A stretch of 23,937 nucleotides of DNA from Deltaproteobacteria bacterium RBG_13_61_14 (GTDB taxonomy: Bacteria; RBG-13-61-14). Each line of letters opens with the position of its first letter. Within the stretch, counting starts at the first letter, position 1. The stretch spans positions 1 through 23,937 of the forward strand of contig MGQK01000104.1 in assembly GCA_001797815.1 (NCBI GenBank), read 5' to 3'. Shown here piece after piece: positions 17,479 to 23,937 of the stretch. Under the pieces are notes generated by a model. That model ran no database searches, had not been told where the DNA came from, and worked only from the letters and a program-made list of their open reading frames with translations. Position numbers and translations under genes: made by a program.

Positions 17479-17614
17479 ATCCGAAAATTGACAAAAAAGA
17501 ATTTGAAAACAAGAGGTTACGACCGTGAGGACCGGCCCTATCTTTGCTGCTATCCAAGCCATCCAGTCATCCTTCTATATTATGGAAAAACGTTGCAGTT
17601 TTGGGGGCATTATT

Positions 17615-17650
17615 AGCCGTAACCCATTGTAATGACAATAGTTATCGGCT
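17615..17650. promoter_or_regulatory. dyad-symmetric hairpin or operator
   Basis: Fourteen base pairs in three blocks: AGCCG/CGGCT, TAAC/GTTA and ATTGT/ACAAT, around an AATG loop, with only small internal mismatches. It lies about 70 bp upstream of the -35 box of the acyl-CoA operon and has no T-run, so an operator is more likely than a terminator. Confidence 0.4.
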
Positions 17651-17716
17651 GATTGGACCGGCCAGGCAAGAAAGAGCAAAGCTCCGTCAGATTTAATAAC
17701 CCTGCAAAGTTCTCGC

Positions 17717-17746
17717 TTGCGTTTCAGGCGGAATATGTGCTATTTT
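17717..17746 (+). promoter_or_regulatory. candidate extended -10 promoter of the acyl-CoA operon
   Basis: TTGCGT (17717-17722), an 18-bp spacer, then TATTTT (17741-17746) preceded by TGC, an extended -10 arrangement. The leader to ATG 17813 would be about 60 nt. Confidence 0.4.
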
Positions 17747-17812
17747 ATATTCGCCTCTCTTGGGTAGTTCATCTCACGCGAGAAGCCGGAAAATCGGACA
17801 AGGAGTTTTTCC

Positions 17813-19006
17813 ATGGCGAAATCTGTGATTGTTTCCGCGGCAAGGACGGCGGTGGGATCGTTCCAGGGCGCGCTGGCTTCCATCCCGGCGACCAAGCTGG
17901 GCAGCATCGTGATCCAGGAAGCGCTCAAGCGGGCGGGCGTGGACGCGGCGCTGGTGGATGAGGTGATCATGGGCTGCGTGCTCCCGGCCGGGTTGGGCCA
18001 GGCGCCGGCGCGGCAGGCGGCGATCGGGGCCGGCTGCCCGGTCTCGGTGAGCGCTACCACCATCAACAAGGTCTGCGGCTCGGGGCTCAAGGCGGTGATG
18101 CTGGCCGACAGCATGATCCGGGCCGGCGACGCCCAGATCGTGGTGGCCGGCGGCATGGAGAACATGAGCCGGGCGCCCTACCTCTTGCCCGGCGCGCGCG
18201 ACGGCTGGCGCATGGGCCCGCAGACCGCGGTGGACTCGATGATCAACGACGGGCTGTGGGACCCCTACAACAACTGCCACATGGGTTCCTGCGCGGACCT
18301 GTGCGGCAAAAAGTATGAGATCAGCCGCGAGGAGCAGGACGCGTTTGCCATCGCCTCGTATAAGAAAGCGCTGGCGGCTCAGGAAGCGGGCAAGTATAAG
18401 GCCGAGATCGTAGCGGTGGAGATCCCGCAGAAGAAGGGCGCGCCGGTGGTGGTGGACCGGGACGAGGAGCCGGGCCGGGCCAACTTCGAGAAAATTCCGA
18501 AACTGCCGCCGGCGTTTAACAAGGACGGCACCGTGACCGCGGCCAATGCCTCGAGCCTCAACGACGGGGCGGCGGCGATGGTGGTGATGAGCGAGGCCAA
18601 AGCCAAGGAACTCGGGCTGAAGCCCATGGTCGAAATCGTGGGACACGCCCAGTTTGCCCGGGAGCCGGAGTGGTTCACGATCGCGCCGAGCGGCTCGATC
18701 GAGCGGGTGCTCAAGAAGACCGGGATCAAGCTCAAGGAGATTGACCTGTTCGAGTTGAACGAGGCCTTTTCGGTGCAGGTGATGGCGGTGGCCAAGGACA
18801 TGAAGGAGCTGGGCGGGCTTGACATGAGCAAGGTCAACGTCAACGGCGGGGCCGCGGCCATCGGCCACCCGATCGGCGCGAGCGGGGCGCGGATTTTAAC
18901 TACCCTGCTTTTTGCCATGAAGGACCGCCAGGCCAGGACCGGGTTGGCCAGCCTGTGCATCGGCGGGGGCGAGGCGGTGGCCATGATCGTTCGTTCGTTA
19001 TGTTAA
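17813..19006 (+). CDS. acetyl-CoA acetyltransferase (thiolase II)
   Basis: A 397-residue biosynthetic-type thiolase that condenses two acetyl-CoA to acetoacetyl-CoA, or the reverse. All catalytic residues are present: nucleophile Cys88 in INKVCGSGLKAV, NEAF at 316-319, His352 in GHPIGASGAR and Cys382 in LCIGGGEA. Length is typical for AtoB/PhaA. ATG 17813 follows AAGGAG. It opens a plus-strand operon with enoyl-CoA hydratase, an SH3/caspase-like protein and an acyl-CoA dehydrogenase, suggesting butyryl-CoA metabolism or beta-oxidation. In contrast to the thiolase-like gene at 7434, nothing is missing. Confidence 0.95.
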   Translation: MAKSVIVSAARTAVGSFQGALASIPATKLGSIVIQEALKRAGVDAALVDEVIMGCVLPAGLGQAPARQAAIGAGCPVSVSATTINKVCGSGLKAVMLADSMIRAGDAQIVVAGGMENMSRAPYLLPGARDGWRMGPQTAVDSMINDGLWDPYNNCHMGSCADLCGKKYEISREEQDAFAIASYKKALAAQEAGKYKAEIVAVEIPQKKGAPVVVDRDEEPGRANFEKIPKLPPAFNKDGTVTAANASSLNDGAAAMVVMSEAKAKELGLKPMVEIVGHAQFAREPEWFTIAPSGSIERVLKKTGIKLKEIDLFELNEAFSVQVMAVAKDMKELGGLDMSKVNVNGGAAAIGHPIGASGARILTTLLFAMKDRQARTGLASLCIGGGEAVAMIVRSLC

Positions 19007-19032
19007 CATTTGGGGTCTGACCCCAATGTTAA
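19003..19032. repeat. palindrome spanning the thiolase stop codon
   Basis: TTAACATTTGGGGTC pairs with GACCCCAATGTTAA with one bulged T and a loop of one or two bases. It includes the TAA stop of the thiolase gene and ends just before the enoyl-CoA hydratase ribosome site. The core GGGGTC/GACCCC is shared with the dispersed repeats elsewhere in the window. It could act as an intra-operon attenuator or RNA-stability hairpin. Confidence 0.75.
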
Positions 19033-19047
19033 GTAAGGAGGGGAAAG

Positions 19048-19833
19048 ATGCCGGATGCGAGCCTGGTGCTGCTGAGCGTGGAGGACGGGATCGGGCTGAT
19101 GACGATCAACCGTCCCAAGGCCCTGAACGCGCTGAACGTGGAGACCCTCTTGCGGCTGGAAGAGGTGATCGAGGAGTGCGGCCGGCGGCCGGAGGTGAAG
19201 GTGCTGATTGTGACCGGCGCGGGCGAGAAGTCTTTCGTGGCCGGGGCGGACATAGGGGGGATGCTGGGGATGGGAGTGGCCGAGGGCCGGGCCTTTTCCG
19301 AGCTGGGCCAGCGGGTGTTCGGAAGACTGGAGAAGCTGCCCAAGCCGGTGATCGCCGCGGTCAACGGCTACGCGCTGGGCGCGGGCACCGAGTTGGCGGT
19401 GGCCTGCGACATCGTGCTCGCCTCGGAGAAAGCGCGCTTCGGCCAGCCGGAGGTGAACCTGGGGGTGTTCCCCGGGTTCGGCGGCACCCAGCGGCTGCCC
19501 CGGCTGTTGGGCAAGGCGCGGGCCAAGGAGATCATCTTCAGCGGCGAGCAATTCGACGCGGCGCGGGCGCTGGCGATCGGGCTGATCAACCGGATCTGCA
19601 AGCCGGAGGAATTGCTGGACGAGGCGAAGGAGCTGGCCCGGACCATGCTGAGCAAGGGCATGGCCGCGATCGGCCTGGCCAAGCAGGCGATCGAGGCGGG
19701 CAGCGAAGTGGATTTCGAGAACGGCCTGATCATCGAGCGGCACTGTTTTGCCCAGTGCTTTGACACCAAGGACCAGAAAGAGGGCATGACCGCCTTCCTG
19801 GATAAGCGGGAGCCGAAATTTATCGGGAAATAG
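19048..19833 (+). CDS. enoyl-CoA hydratase/crotonase
   Basis: A 261-residue crotonase-fold enzyme that hydrates trans-2-enoyl-CoA (for example crotonyl-CoA). The oxyanion-hole segment FVAGADIG is at 63-70, GYALGAGTELAVACD at 107-121 carries the catalytic Glu115, and FGQPEVNLGVFPGFGGTQRL (131-150) carries Glu135; both catalytic glutamates of true hydratases are kept. ATG 19048 is preceded by AAGGAGGGG. It sits 41 bp after the thiolase stop, separated only by the palindrome. With the acyl-CoA dehydrogenase downstream it covers two consecutive steps of the same pathway. Confidence 0.94.
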   Translation: MPDASLVLLSVEDGIGLMTINRPKALNALNVETLLRLEEVIEECGRRPEVKVLIVTGAGEKSFVAGADIGGMLGMGVAEGRAFSELGQRVFGRLEKLPKPVIAAVNGYALGAGTELAVACDIVLASEKARFGQPEVNLGVFPGFGGTQRLPRLLGKARAKEIIFSGEQFDAARALAIGLINRICKPEELLDEAKELARTMLSKGMAAIGLAKQAIEAGSEVDFENGLIIERHCFAQCFDTKDQKEGMTAFLDKREPKFIGK

Positions 19834-19855
19834 TGCACAGTGGATAGTGCACAGT
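19830..19855. repeat. short direct repeat ATAGTGCACAGT x2
   Basis: Two identical 12-mers at 19830-19841 and 19844-19855, 14 bp apart, filling most of the 35-bp gap after the enoyl-CoA hydratase. The first copy overlaps its stop codon. A related sequence in opposite orientation lies at about 17081-17092. Confidence 0.7.
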
Positions 19856-19868
19856 TTAAGATCAAGAG

Positions 19869-20675
19869 ATGAGCCGCAAGTTTCAAAAAGGTGAACGGGT
19901 CCAGTTTTACCAGGACGGGAAATGGATCAAGGGCAAGGTCACCGCGGTGCTGGGACCTTCGCGCCGGATCCTGACCGACCAAGGCCCGAGCGATAGAGTC
20001 TCGGTCAGCCGGCTAATCAAGGCCAAGGACTCGGTGCTGCTGCTGGAGACGCGGCTGGAGCAAGCGCTGAACAAGCCGGACCGCAACTACACCGAGCTGT
20101 TTGTCCGGGCGCTGCGGGCCAACCTGGTGGACATCCACCACGAGAAGGTCCATACCCGCCAGGATCTGCGCAACTTTTTGAAAGAGCAGACGCCGGGAAA
20201 GGACATCCGCTTCATCCATATTATCGGTCACGGGAAAGAGGCCGATGATAAAGGCCCCACCCGGATCTCGTTGACCTTTGAGGACGTGGACCTGAAAAAG
20301 AACGCCAACCTCTTCCGCGGTCTGGACGGTAAGATCATCATCTTCTCCTCCTGCGAGATCGGCCGCGACCGCGAGGCTTTGCTCAAGATCCTGGAGAAGA
20401 GCAGCGCCCAGTGCATCTATGCCTACAACCGGGAAGTGGACGACTGGTATTCGATCATTGTCGAGCTTTTGCTCTACGACCGCTTGATCAACCAGCCGGA
20501 CTGGCCGCCGGAGCGGGTGGGCCGCGAAGTGCAGAAGTCGTTGAACCTGCTGGGGGTCAAGCCGGATGGGCTCCGGCGCTGGGGCCTCAAGAGCTCGGCT
20601 TTGGTCTGGGTGACACAAAAGGACTTGAAGGCAGAGAACGGGAAGAACGAGACCAACGGCCGGGAAAAGACTTGA
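19869..20675 (+). CDS. SH3/Tudor-like domain fused to a caspase/CHAT-like domain
   Basis: A 268-residue protein with no close family I can name. Residues 5-52 (GERVQFYQDGKWIKGKVTAVL onward) look like a small SH3/Tudor-type beta-barrel. Residues 55-205 have the layout of clan CD caspase-fold peptidases and CHAT domains: a strand ending IRFIHIIGHGK with candidate catalytic His121, a segment ISLTFEDVDL, then IIIFSSCEIGRD with candidate catalytic Cys162. The tail (206-268) is charged. No signal or membrane segment is present, so it is probably cytoplasmic. It sits in line between enoyl-CoA hydratase and acyl-CoA dehydrogenase with 35- and 79-bp gaps. The ribosome site is weak. Function is unknown; a protease or protease-like sensor is an inference from the His/Cys arrangement. 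Confidence 0.7.
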   Translation: MSRKFQKGERVQFYQDGKWIKGKVTAVLGPSRRILTDQGPSDRVSVSRLIKAKDSVLLLETRLEQALNKPDRNYTELFVRALRANLVDIHHEKVHTRQDLRNFLKEQTPGKDIRFIHIIGHGKEADDKGPTRISLTFEDVDLKKNANLFRGLDGKIIIFSSCEIGRDREALLKILEKSSAQCIYAYNREVDDWYSIIVELLLYDRLINQPDWPPERVGREVQKSLNLLGVKPDGLRRWGLKSSALVWVTQKDLKAENGKNETNGREKT

Positions 20676-20754
20676 ACGAGGTCGGCGCGGACCAGAGAGT
20701 AAAAAGCCGCTGGCTATTGGTCGCGACCGAGTGCCGGGGGTGAGGGAGTGAGCG

Positions 20755-21894
20755 ATGTTTGATCTGAGCGAAGAGCAAAAGATGATTCAGGACATGGTCC
20801 GGGACTTTGCCCAGAACGAGGTGCGGCCCCGGGCCGAGCAGATTGATCGGACCCACGAGTTCCCGGCCGACCTGGTGAAGAAGATGGCGGAGCTGGGCTT
20901 GATGGGGGTGGAGGTGCCGGAGCAATGGGGCGGCGCCGGGATGGACCCGATCTGCTACGCCATCGCGGTGGAAGAAGTCAGCGCGGCCTGCGGGTCCACC
21001 GGGGTGATCCTCTCCGCCCACAACTCTTTAGCCTGCGCGCCCATCGCCAAGTTCGGCACCGATGCGCAAAAGGAGAAGCACCTGAAGCCGTTAGCCTCGG
21101 GCCAGGCCGTGGGGTGCTTCGGCCTGACCGAGCCCAGCGCCGGCTCGGACGCCGGGGCCATCAAGACCCGGGCCGAGCTCAAGGGCAAGGAGTGGATCAT
21201 TAACGGCACCAAGATCTTCATCACCAACGGCAAGGAGGCCAAGACCTGCGTGCTCTTCGCGCGGAGCGAGGATGCGCCCGGGCATCGCGGGATGAGCGCC
21301 TTTATCGTGCCCACCGACGCGCCGGGGTTTGCGGTGGGGAAGCTGGAAGAGAAGCTCGGGATCGTGGGCTCGAGCACCGCGGAGCTGGTGCTGGAAGACT
21401 GCCGCATCCCCGGGGAGAACCTGCTGGGCGAGCGCGGCCAGGGCTTCAAGGTGGCCATGTTCACGCTCGACGGCGGCCGGATCGGGATCGCGGCCCAGGC
21501 CGTGGGCATCGCCCGCGGGGCGCTGGAGGCCGCCGTCGCTTTTTCCAAGGAGCGGGTCCAGTTCGGCAAGCCCATTGCCGAGTTCCAGGCCATCCAGTGG
21601 ATGCTGGCCGACATGGCTACCGAGATTGACGCGGCGCGGCTCTTGCTCTGGCGGGCCGCGGCCATGAAAAAGGCGGGCGTGCGCTACTCCAAGGAGTCGG
21701 CCATGTGCAAGCTCTACGCGGCGGAGGCGGCCGAGCGCGCCACCACCAAGGCGGTGCAGATCCACGGCGGCTACGGCTACGTCAAAGATTACCCGGTCGA
21801 GCGCTTCTTCCGCGACGCCCGGATCACCTCCATCTACGAAGGCACCTCCGAAATCCAGCGCCTCGTGATTGCCAACAGTCTCCTGAAAGAGTAA
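20755..21894 (+). CDS. short-chain acyl-CoA dehydrogenase (butyryl-CoA dehydrogenase-like)
   Basis: A 379-residue FAD enzyme oxidising acyl-CoA to trans-2-enoyl-CoA, or reducing it with an electron-transferring partner. Signatures: CFGLTEPSAGSDAGAI (119-134), QIHGGYGYVKDYPVER in the C-terminal half, and the catalytic Glu362 in YEGTSEIQR. Length and the FDLSEEQKMIQ N-terminus match butyryl- and short-branched-chain dehydrogenases. The start has GGGAGTGAG upstream. No etfAB genes are nearby, so its electron carrier must be encoded elsewhere. Last gene of the acyl-CoA operon. Confidence 0.95.
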   Translation: MFDLSEEQKMIQDMVRDFAQNEVRPRAEQIDRTHEFPADLVKKMAELGLMGVEVPEQWGGAGMDPICYAIAVEEVSAACGSTGVILSAHNSLACAPIAKFGTDAQKEKHLKPLASGQAVGCFGLTEPSAGSDAGAIKTRAELKGKEWIINGTKIFITNGKEAKTCVLFARSEDAPGHRGMSAFIVPTDAPGFAVGKLEEKLGIVGSSTAELVLEDCRIPGENLLGERGQGFKVAMFTLDGGRIGIAAQAVGIARGALEAAVAFSKERVQFGKPIAEFQAIQWMLADMATEIDAARLLLWRAAAMKKAGVRYSKESAMCKLYAAEAAERATTKAVQIHGGYGYVKDYPVERFFRDARITSIYEGTSEIQRLVIANSLLKE

Positions 21895-21899
21895 AAGGA

Positions 21900-21918
21900 C
21901 ACAGGTTGAAAACCTGTG
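21900..21918. repeat. short hairpin after the acyl-CoA dehydrogenase
   Basis: CACAGGTT, GAA, AACCTGTG: an 8-bp perfect stem beginning 5 bp after the stop. No T-run follows, so it is either a weak transcription end or another interspersed palindrome. Confidence 0.65.
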
Positions 21919-21944
21919 CCACTATGCCATTATAAAAAGCATGC

Positions 21945-22066
21945 CTAAGTCCTTCGATTCATAAGTTCAATGACGAACTTATTTACTCAGGACTTAGTGC
22001 TGAGTGAGCAAATAAATCTTTACGAGTAAAAAATACGTCATTCTATCAGCGAATCGAAGCACTAAG
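21945..22066. mobile_element. small AT-rich element with imperfect terminal inverted repeats
   Basis: The ends CTAAGTCCTTCGATTC (21945-21960) and the complement of 22051-22066 match at 14 of 16 positions. Internal dyads ATAAGTTC/GAACTTAT (21961-21968 and 21975-21982) and CTAAGTCCT/AGGACTTAG (21945-21953 and 21989-21997) form a nested hairpin. It is much more AT-rich than its surroundings, and codes for nothing. Its right end directly precedes the arsC-like coding sequence. Confidence 0.55.
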
Positions 22067-22081
22067 CTAAGAGCGCTTTTT

Positions 22082-22471
22082 TTGTGCGCCGGCAACGCCG
22101 CCCGCTCGCAGATGGCCGAGGGCCTGGCCCATGCGCTCCGGGGTGAGAAGGTGGAGGCCTTTTCCGCCGGGAGCGAGCCGGCCGGCCAAGTGAGCTCGCG
22201 GGCGATTGAAGTCATGCAGGAGCTCGGCATTGACATCTCCTCGCAGCGGAGCAAGCACGTGGACGAGTTCCAGGGCCAGGAGTTCGACTACGTGATCACG
22301 CTCTGTGAAGGCGCGCGCGAAGCCTGCCCCTACTACCCGGCAAAAATCAAGAACCTCCACTTCGGGCTGCCCGACCCCGGCGCCGCGGCCGGCGAGCGGG
22401 AAGAAACTCTAGAACTCTTCCGCCAGGTCCGCGACCGCCTCCGCGACCTCATCCTCGAGCTTTTCCCGTGA
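22082..22471 (+). CDS. arsC: thioredoxin-coupled arsenate reductase (ArsC/LMW-PTP fold), 5' end disrupted
   Basis: A 129-residue reading from a TTG, with the low-molecular-weight phosphatase P-loop CAGNAARS (Cys2, Arg8 here) and the acid LPDPG (Asp98). The cysteine pair in LCEGAREAC (75 and 82) matches the thioredoxin-linked ArsC family, which reduces arsenate to arsenite. The true N-terminus should include a few more residues: the same frame reads LRALF just upstream, but it runs into the inverted-repeat element and offers no ATG or GTG before a stop at 22013. The gene may have lost its own start, or may use TTG or CTG. It overlaps the MATE gene by 4 bp, hinting at co-transcription. Confidence 0.75.
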   Translation: MCAGNAARSQMAEGLAHALRGEKVEAFSAGSEPAGQVSSRAIEVMQELGIDISSQRSKHVDEFQGQEFDYVITLCEGAREACPYYPAKIKNLHFGLPDPGAAAGEREETLELFRQVRDRLRDLILELFP

Positions 22472-23871
22472 GCGGCCCCCGCCCACCGAGAGCGCCCGGC
22501 CCTCGCCGCGACCTCACCCAGGGGCCGATCGCGGCCACCCTCTTGTGGTTCTCGCTCCCGATCGTGCTCCAGATGTCCATCCAGCCCCTCTACGGCGTGA
22601 TTGACCGCATCTTCATCGGCCACATTTCCAAGGAAGCTTTGGCCGCGGTCACCCTGGCCGGGGTGCTCCAGTTTTTGATCATCGCGCTGGGCGCGGCGCT
22701 CGGCAACGGCGCCACCAGCTACATCGCCCGGCTGACGGGCGCCGGCGACCAAAAAGAGGCGGACAACGCGGCCCAGCACGCGATCCTGCTCATGCTCCTC
22801 TGCATGGGGCTGATCCTGGCCATCGTCCCGTTCGACCGCTGGATCTTCCAGACCCTGGGCGCGGATGAAGTCATGCTCCCGATCGCGCTCCGCTACATCC
22901 GGATCCTGCTCTACGGCAACGCGGCCATCCTCTTCAACATGGTGGGCGCCAACATCCTGCGCGGCGAGGGCAACTCCCGCACGCCCTTGACCATCGCGGT
23001 GGTGACCGTGCTCTTCAACCTGGTCCTGGCCCCGCCCCTGATCTTCGGCCGCAACGAGGAGGTGTTCTGGGGGCTCAAGCTCGGCTACTTCGGTCTCGAC
23101 GTCTTCGGCGCGGCCCTGGCCACCTTGATCGCCCGGGTCCTGGGCTGCATCATGCTCCTGGCTTACGTCGGGCAGGGCCGGAGCGTGTGGACGCTGTCCT
23201 GGAAAAATTTCTGCTGGTGCCCGCGCCACTTCTTCGAGATCCTCCGGATCAGCGCGCCCATGCTGGTGGTCAACTTCACGAGCTTATCCGTGACCATGGT
23301 CTTCATGCGCGTGCTCACCCGCTTCGGCGCGGCCGCGGTCGCGGTCTACGGCGTGGGCGCCCAGCTCGACACCCTGGCGGTGCTGCCCATGATCGGCCTG
23401 ATGATCGGGGTGATCGGCATGGTCGGCCAGAACTTCGGCGCCGGCCGGCTTGACCGGGTCAAGCGCACGGTCTGGGTCGCCGGCCTGATCACCGCCGGCT
23501 TCTCCGGCCTCTTCGGGTTGATCTTCATCCTGGCGCCCAAATTCTGGATCGGGCTTTTCAACCACGACCCCGACATTTTGGCCCTGGGCCGCAACTACCT
23601 GAACATCGTTTCCGGCACCTACGTCCCGGTGGGAATCGGCTTCGTGATCGGCGGCGTCTTCCAGGGCCTGGGCAAGGGCATGCCCTGGCTCTGGATTACG
23701 GCGATCCGGTTCCTGGGCGTGAGCATCCCCCTCGCCTTGATCCTGTCCCATTACCTCGGCGCCAACGGGGTCTGGGTCGCCATCGCCTCGGCCCAGGTGG
23801 TGGCCGGCATCCTCTCCGCCCTCTGGATCCTCCGCGAATTCCGCCAGCCGCAATTCCTATCCAGCACCTAG
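22468..23871 (+). CDS. MATE-family efflux transporter
   Basis: A 467-residue membrane protein with about 12 transmembrane segments in two MatE halves. WFSLPIVLQMSIQPLYGVIDRIFIGH (27-52) is the typical first helix pair; ALGAALGNGATSYIARLTGAGD and GMVGQNFGAGRLDRVK are the symmetric loops of the two halves. These proteins export drugs or metabolites using sodium or proton gradients. The GTG start at 22468 overlaps the arsC stop (GTGA). The first 15 residues are Pro/Arg-rich. Substrate is unknown; linkage to arsC does not itself prove a role in metalloid resistance. Confidence 0.92.
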   Translation: MSGPRPPRAPGPRRDLTQGPIAATLLWFSLPIVLQMSIQPLYGVIDRIFIGHISKEALAAVTLAGVLQFLIIALGAALGNGATSYIARLTGAGDQKEADNAAQHAILLMLLCMGLILAIVPFDRWIFQTLGADEVMLPIALRYIRILLYGNAAILFNMVGANILRGEGNSRTPLTIAVVTVLFNLVLAPPLIFGRNEEVFWGLKLGYFGLDVFGAALATLIARVLGCIMLLAYVGQGRSVWTLSWKNFCWCPRHFFEILRISAPMLVVNFTSLSVTMVFMRVLTRFGAAAVAVYGVGAQLDTLAVLPMIGLMIGVIGMVGQNFGAGRLDRVKRTVWVAGLITAGFSGLFGLIFILAPKFWIGLFNHDPDILALGRNYLNIVSGTYVPVGIGFVIGGVFQGLGKGMPWLWITAIRFLGVSIPLALILSHYLGANGVWVAIASAQVVAGILSALWILREFRQPQFLSST

Positions 23872-23904
23872 TGCTCTGTCAAGGCAAATTTGCGGAATGG
23901 GAAT

Positions 23905-23928
23905 GTAGGGGCACGGCTTGCCCTGCCC
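23905..23928. repeat. decayed copy of the GTAGGGGC palindrome
   Basis: It opens GTAGGGGCACGGC like the 28-bp palindrome at 7137-7164, then diverges (TTGCCCTGCCC), so self-complementarity is only partial. The window ends 9 bp later. Confidence 0.6.
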
Positions 23929-23937
23929 AGGATCAGG

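Larger units (their letters stand above)
16876..17812. other. 937-bp intergenic region upstream of the acyl-CoA operon
   Basis: No gene is convincing here. The region contains a dispersed GGGGTCAGAGCT repeat (16998-17009), a stretch of short tandem repeats (17098-17190), a five-unit 21-bp array (17198-17302), a potential structured RNA (17391-17478), a dyad (17615-17650) and a promoter (17717-17746). A minus-strand frame at 17188-17562 runs through the array as five heptapeptides, but it has no recognisable domain and no clear ribosome site. Confidence 0.6.

Noticed and set aside
17188-17562. 124-codon minus-strand frame with heptapeptide repeats
   Set aside because: No recognisable domain or ribosome site; the repeats look conserved as DNA (invariant CCTCA). 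Kept only as a repeat array and a finding.
17774-18868. 364-codon minus-strand frame opposite the thiolase gene
   Set aside because: His/Arg/Leu-rich antisense shadow; the plus strand has all thiolase catalytic residues.
21945-22066. Integron attC site
   Set aside because: No RYYYAAC/GTTRRRY boxes and no integrase; better described as a generic inverted-repeat element.
22333-23229. 298-codon minus-strand frame opposite the MATE gene
   Set aside because: Antisense shadow, highly charged and featureless.

Overview
The window is GC-rich bacterial DNA with tightly packed operons, several 4-bp stop/start overlaps and long antisense open frames that are only composition shadows. The gene content is a PATAN-domain response regulator beside chemotaxis proteins, a YfhO-type membrane protein, anaerobe-style thiolase/crotonase/acyl-CoA dehydrogenase genes, and many interspersed palindromes. 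This fits an uncultured Desulfobacterota-, Acidobacteriota- or Aminicenantota-like bacterium. No rRNA, tRNA or universal marker is present, so the placement is only a guess.

Layout. (1) 149-6884, minus strand: a four-gene run, transcribed LsrF-like aldolase, zinc alcohol dehydrogenase, YfhO-like membrane protein, GH31 alpha-glycosidase. It looks like a carbohydrate module. (2) 6885-7433: a divergent intergenic region full of nested inverted repeats. (3) 7434-8582, plus strand: a thiolase-fold protein whose nucleophilic cysteine appears to be missing. (4) 8865-9208, minus strand: a small HicB/HicA toxin-antitoxin pair. The hicA frame is too short for most gene callers and carries a premature stop. 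(5) 9290-9519: a 230-bp element with 12-bp perfect terminal inverted repeats, flanked by a 10-bp direct repeat. (6) 9571-13237, minus strand: a chemotaxis-type operon (CheR-TPR, receiver, PATAN-receiver, CheW) behind a good sigma70-like promoter. (7) 13354-15044, minus strand: a cupin and a class III aminotransferase with overlapping ends. (8) 15223-16875, minus strand: an exported GH57/GH38-like glycosidase. (9) 16876-17812: 937 bp without a convincing gene, holding short tandem repeats, an exact 21-bp-period array, a possible structured RNA, a dyad and a promoter. (10) 17813-21894, plus strand: acetyl-CoA acetyltransferase, enoyl-CoA hydratase, an SH3-like plus caspase/CHAT-like protein, and an acyl-CoA dehydrogenase. 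(11) 21945-22066: a small element with terminal inverted repeats abutting the start-less 5' end of an ArsC-type arsenate reductase gene, followed by an overlapping MATE transporter to 23871.

How the parts may work together. Region 10 supplies three of the four steps between acetyl-CoA and butyryl-CoA (or beta-oxidation in reverse). The hydroxyacyl-CoA dehydrogenase is absent, and a predicted His/Cys-dyad protein is embedded instead. Region 6 has the adaptation and coupling parts of a chemosensory pathway but no CheA or receptor, so it should feed a kinase encoded elsewhere. Regions 1 and 8 point to use of alpha-linked glycans.

The best candidates for something undescribed are the SH3/caspase-like protein in the acyl-CoA operon, the active-site-altered thiolase, the 21-bp phased array with its neighbouring structured segment, and the elements at 9290-9519 and 21945-22066. 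All family assignments were made by eye from motifs, without database searches.
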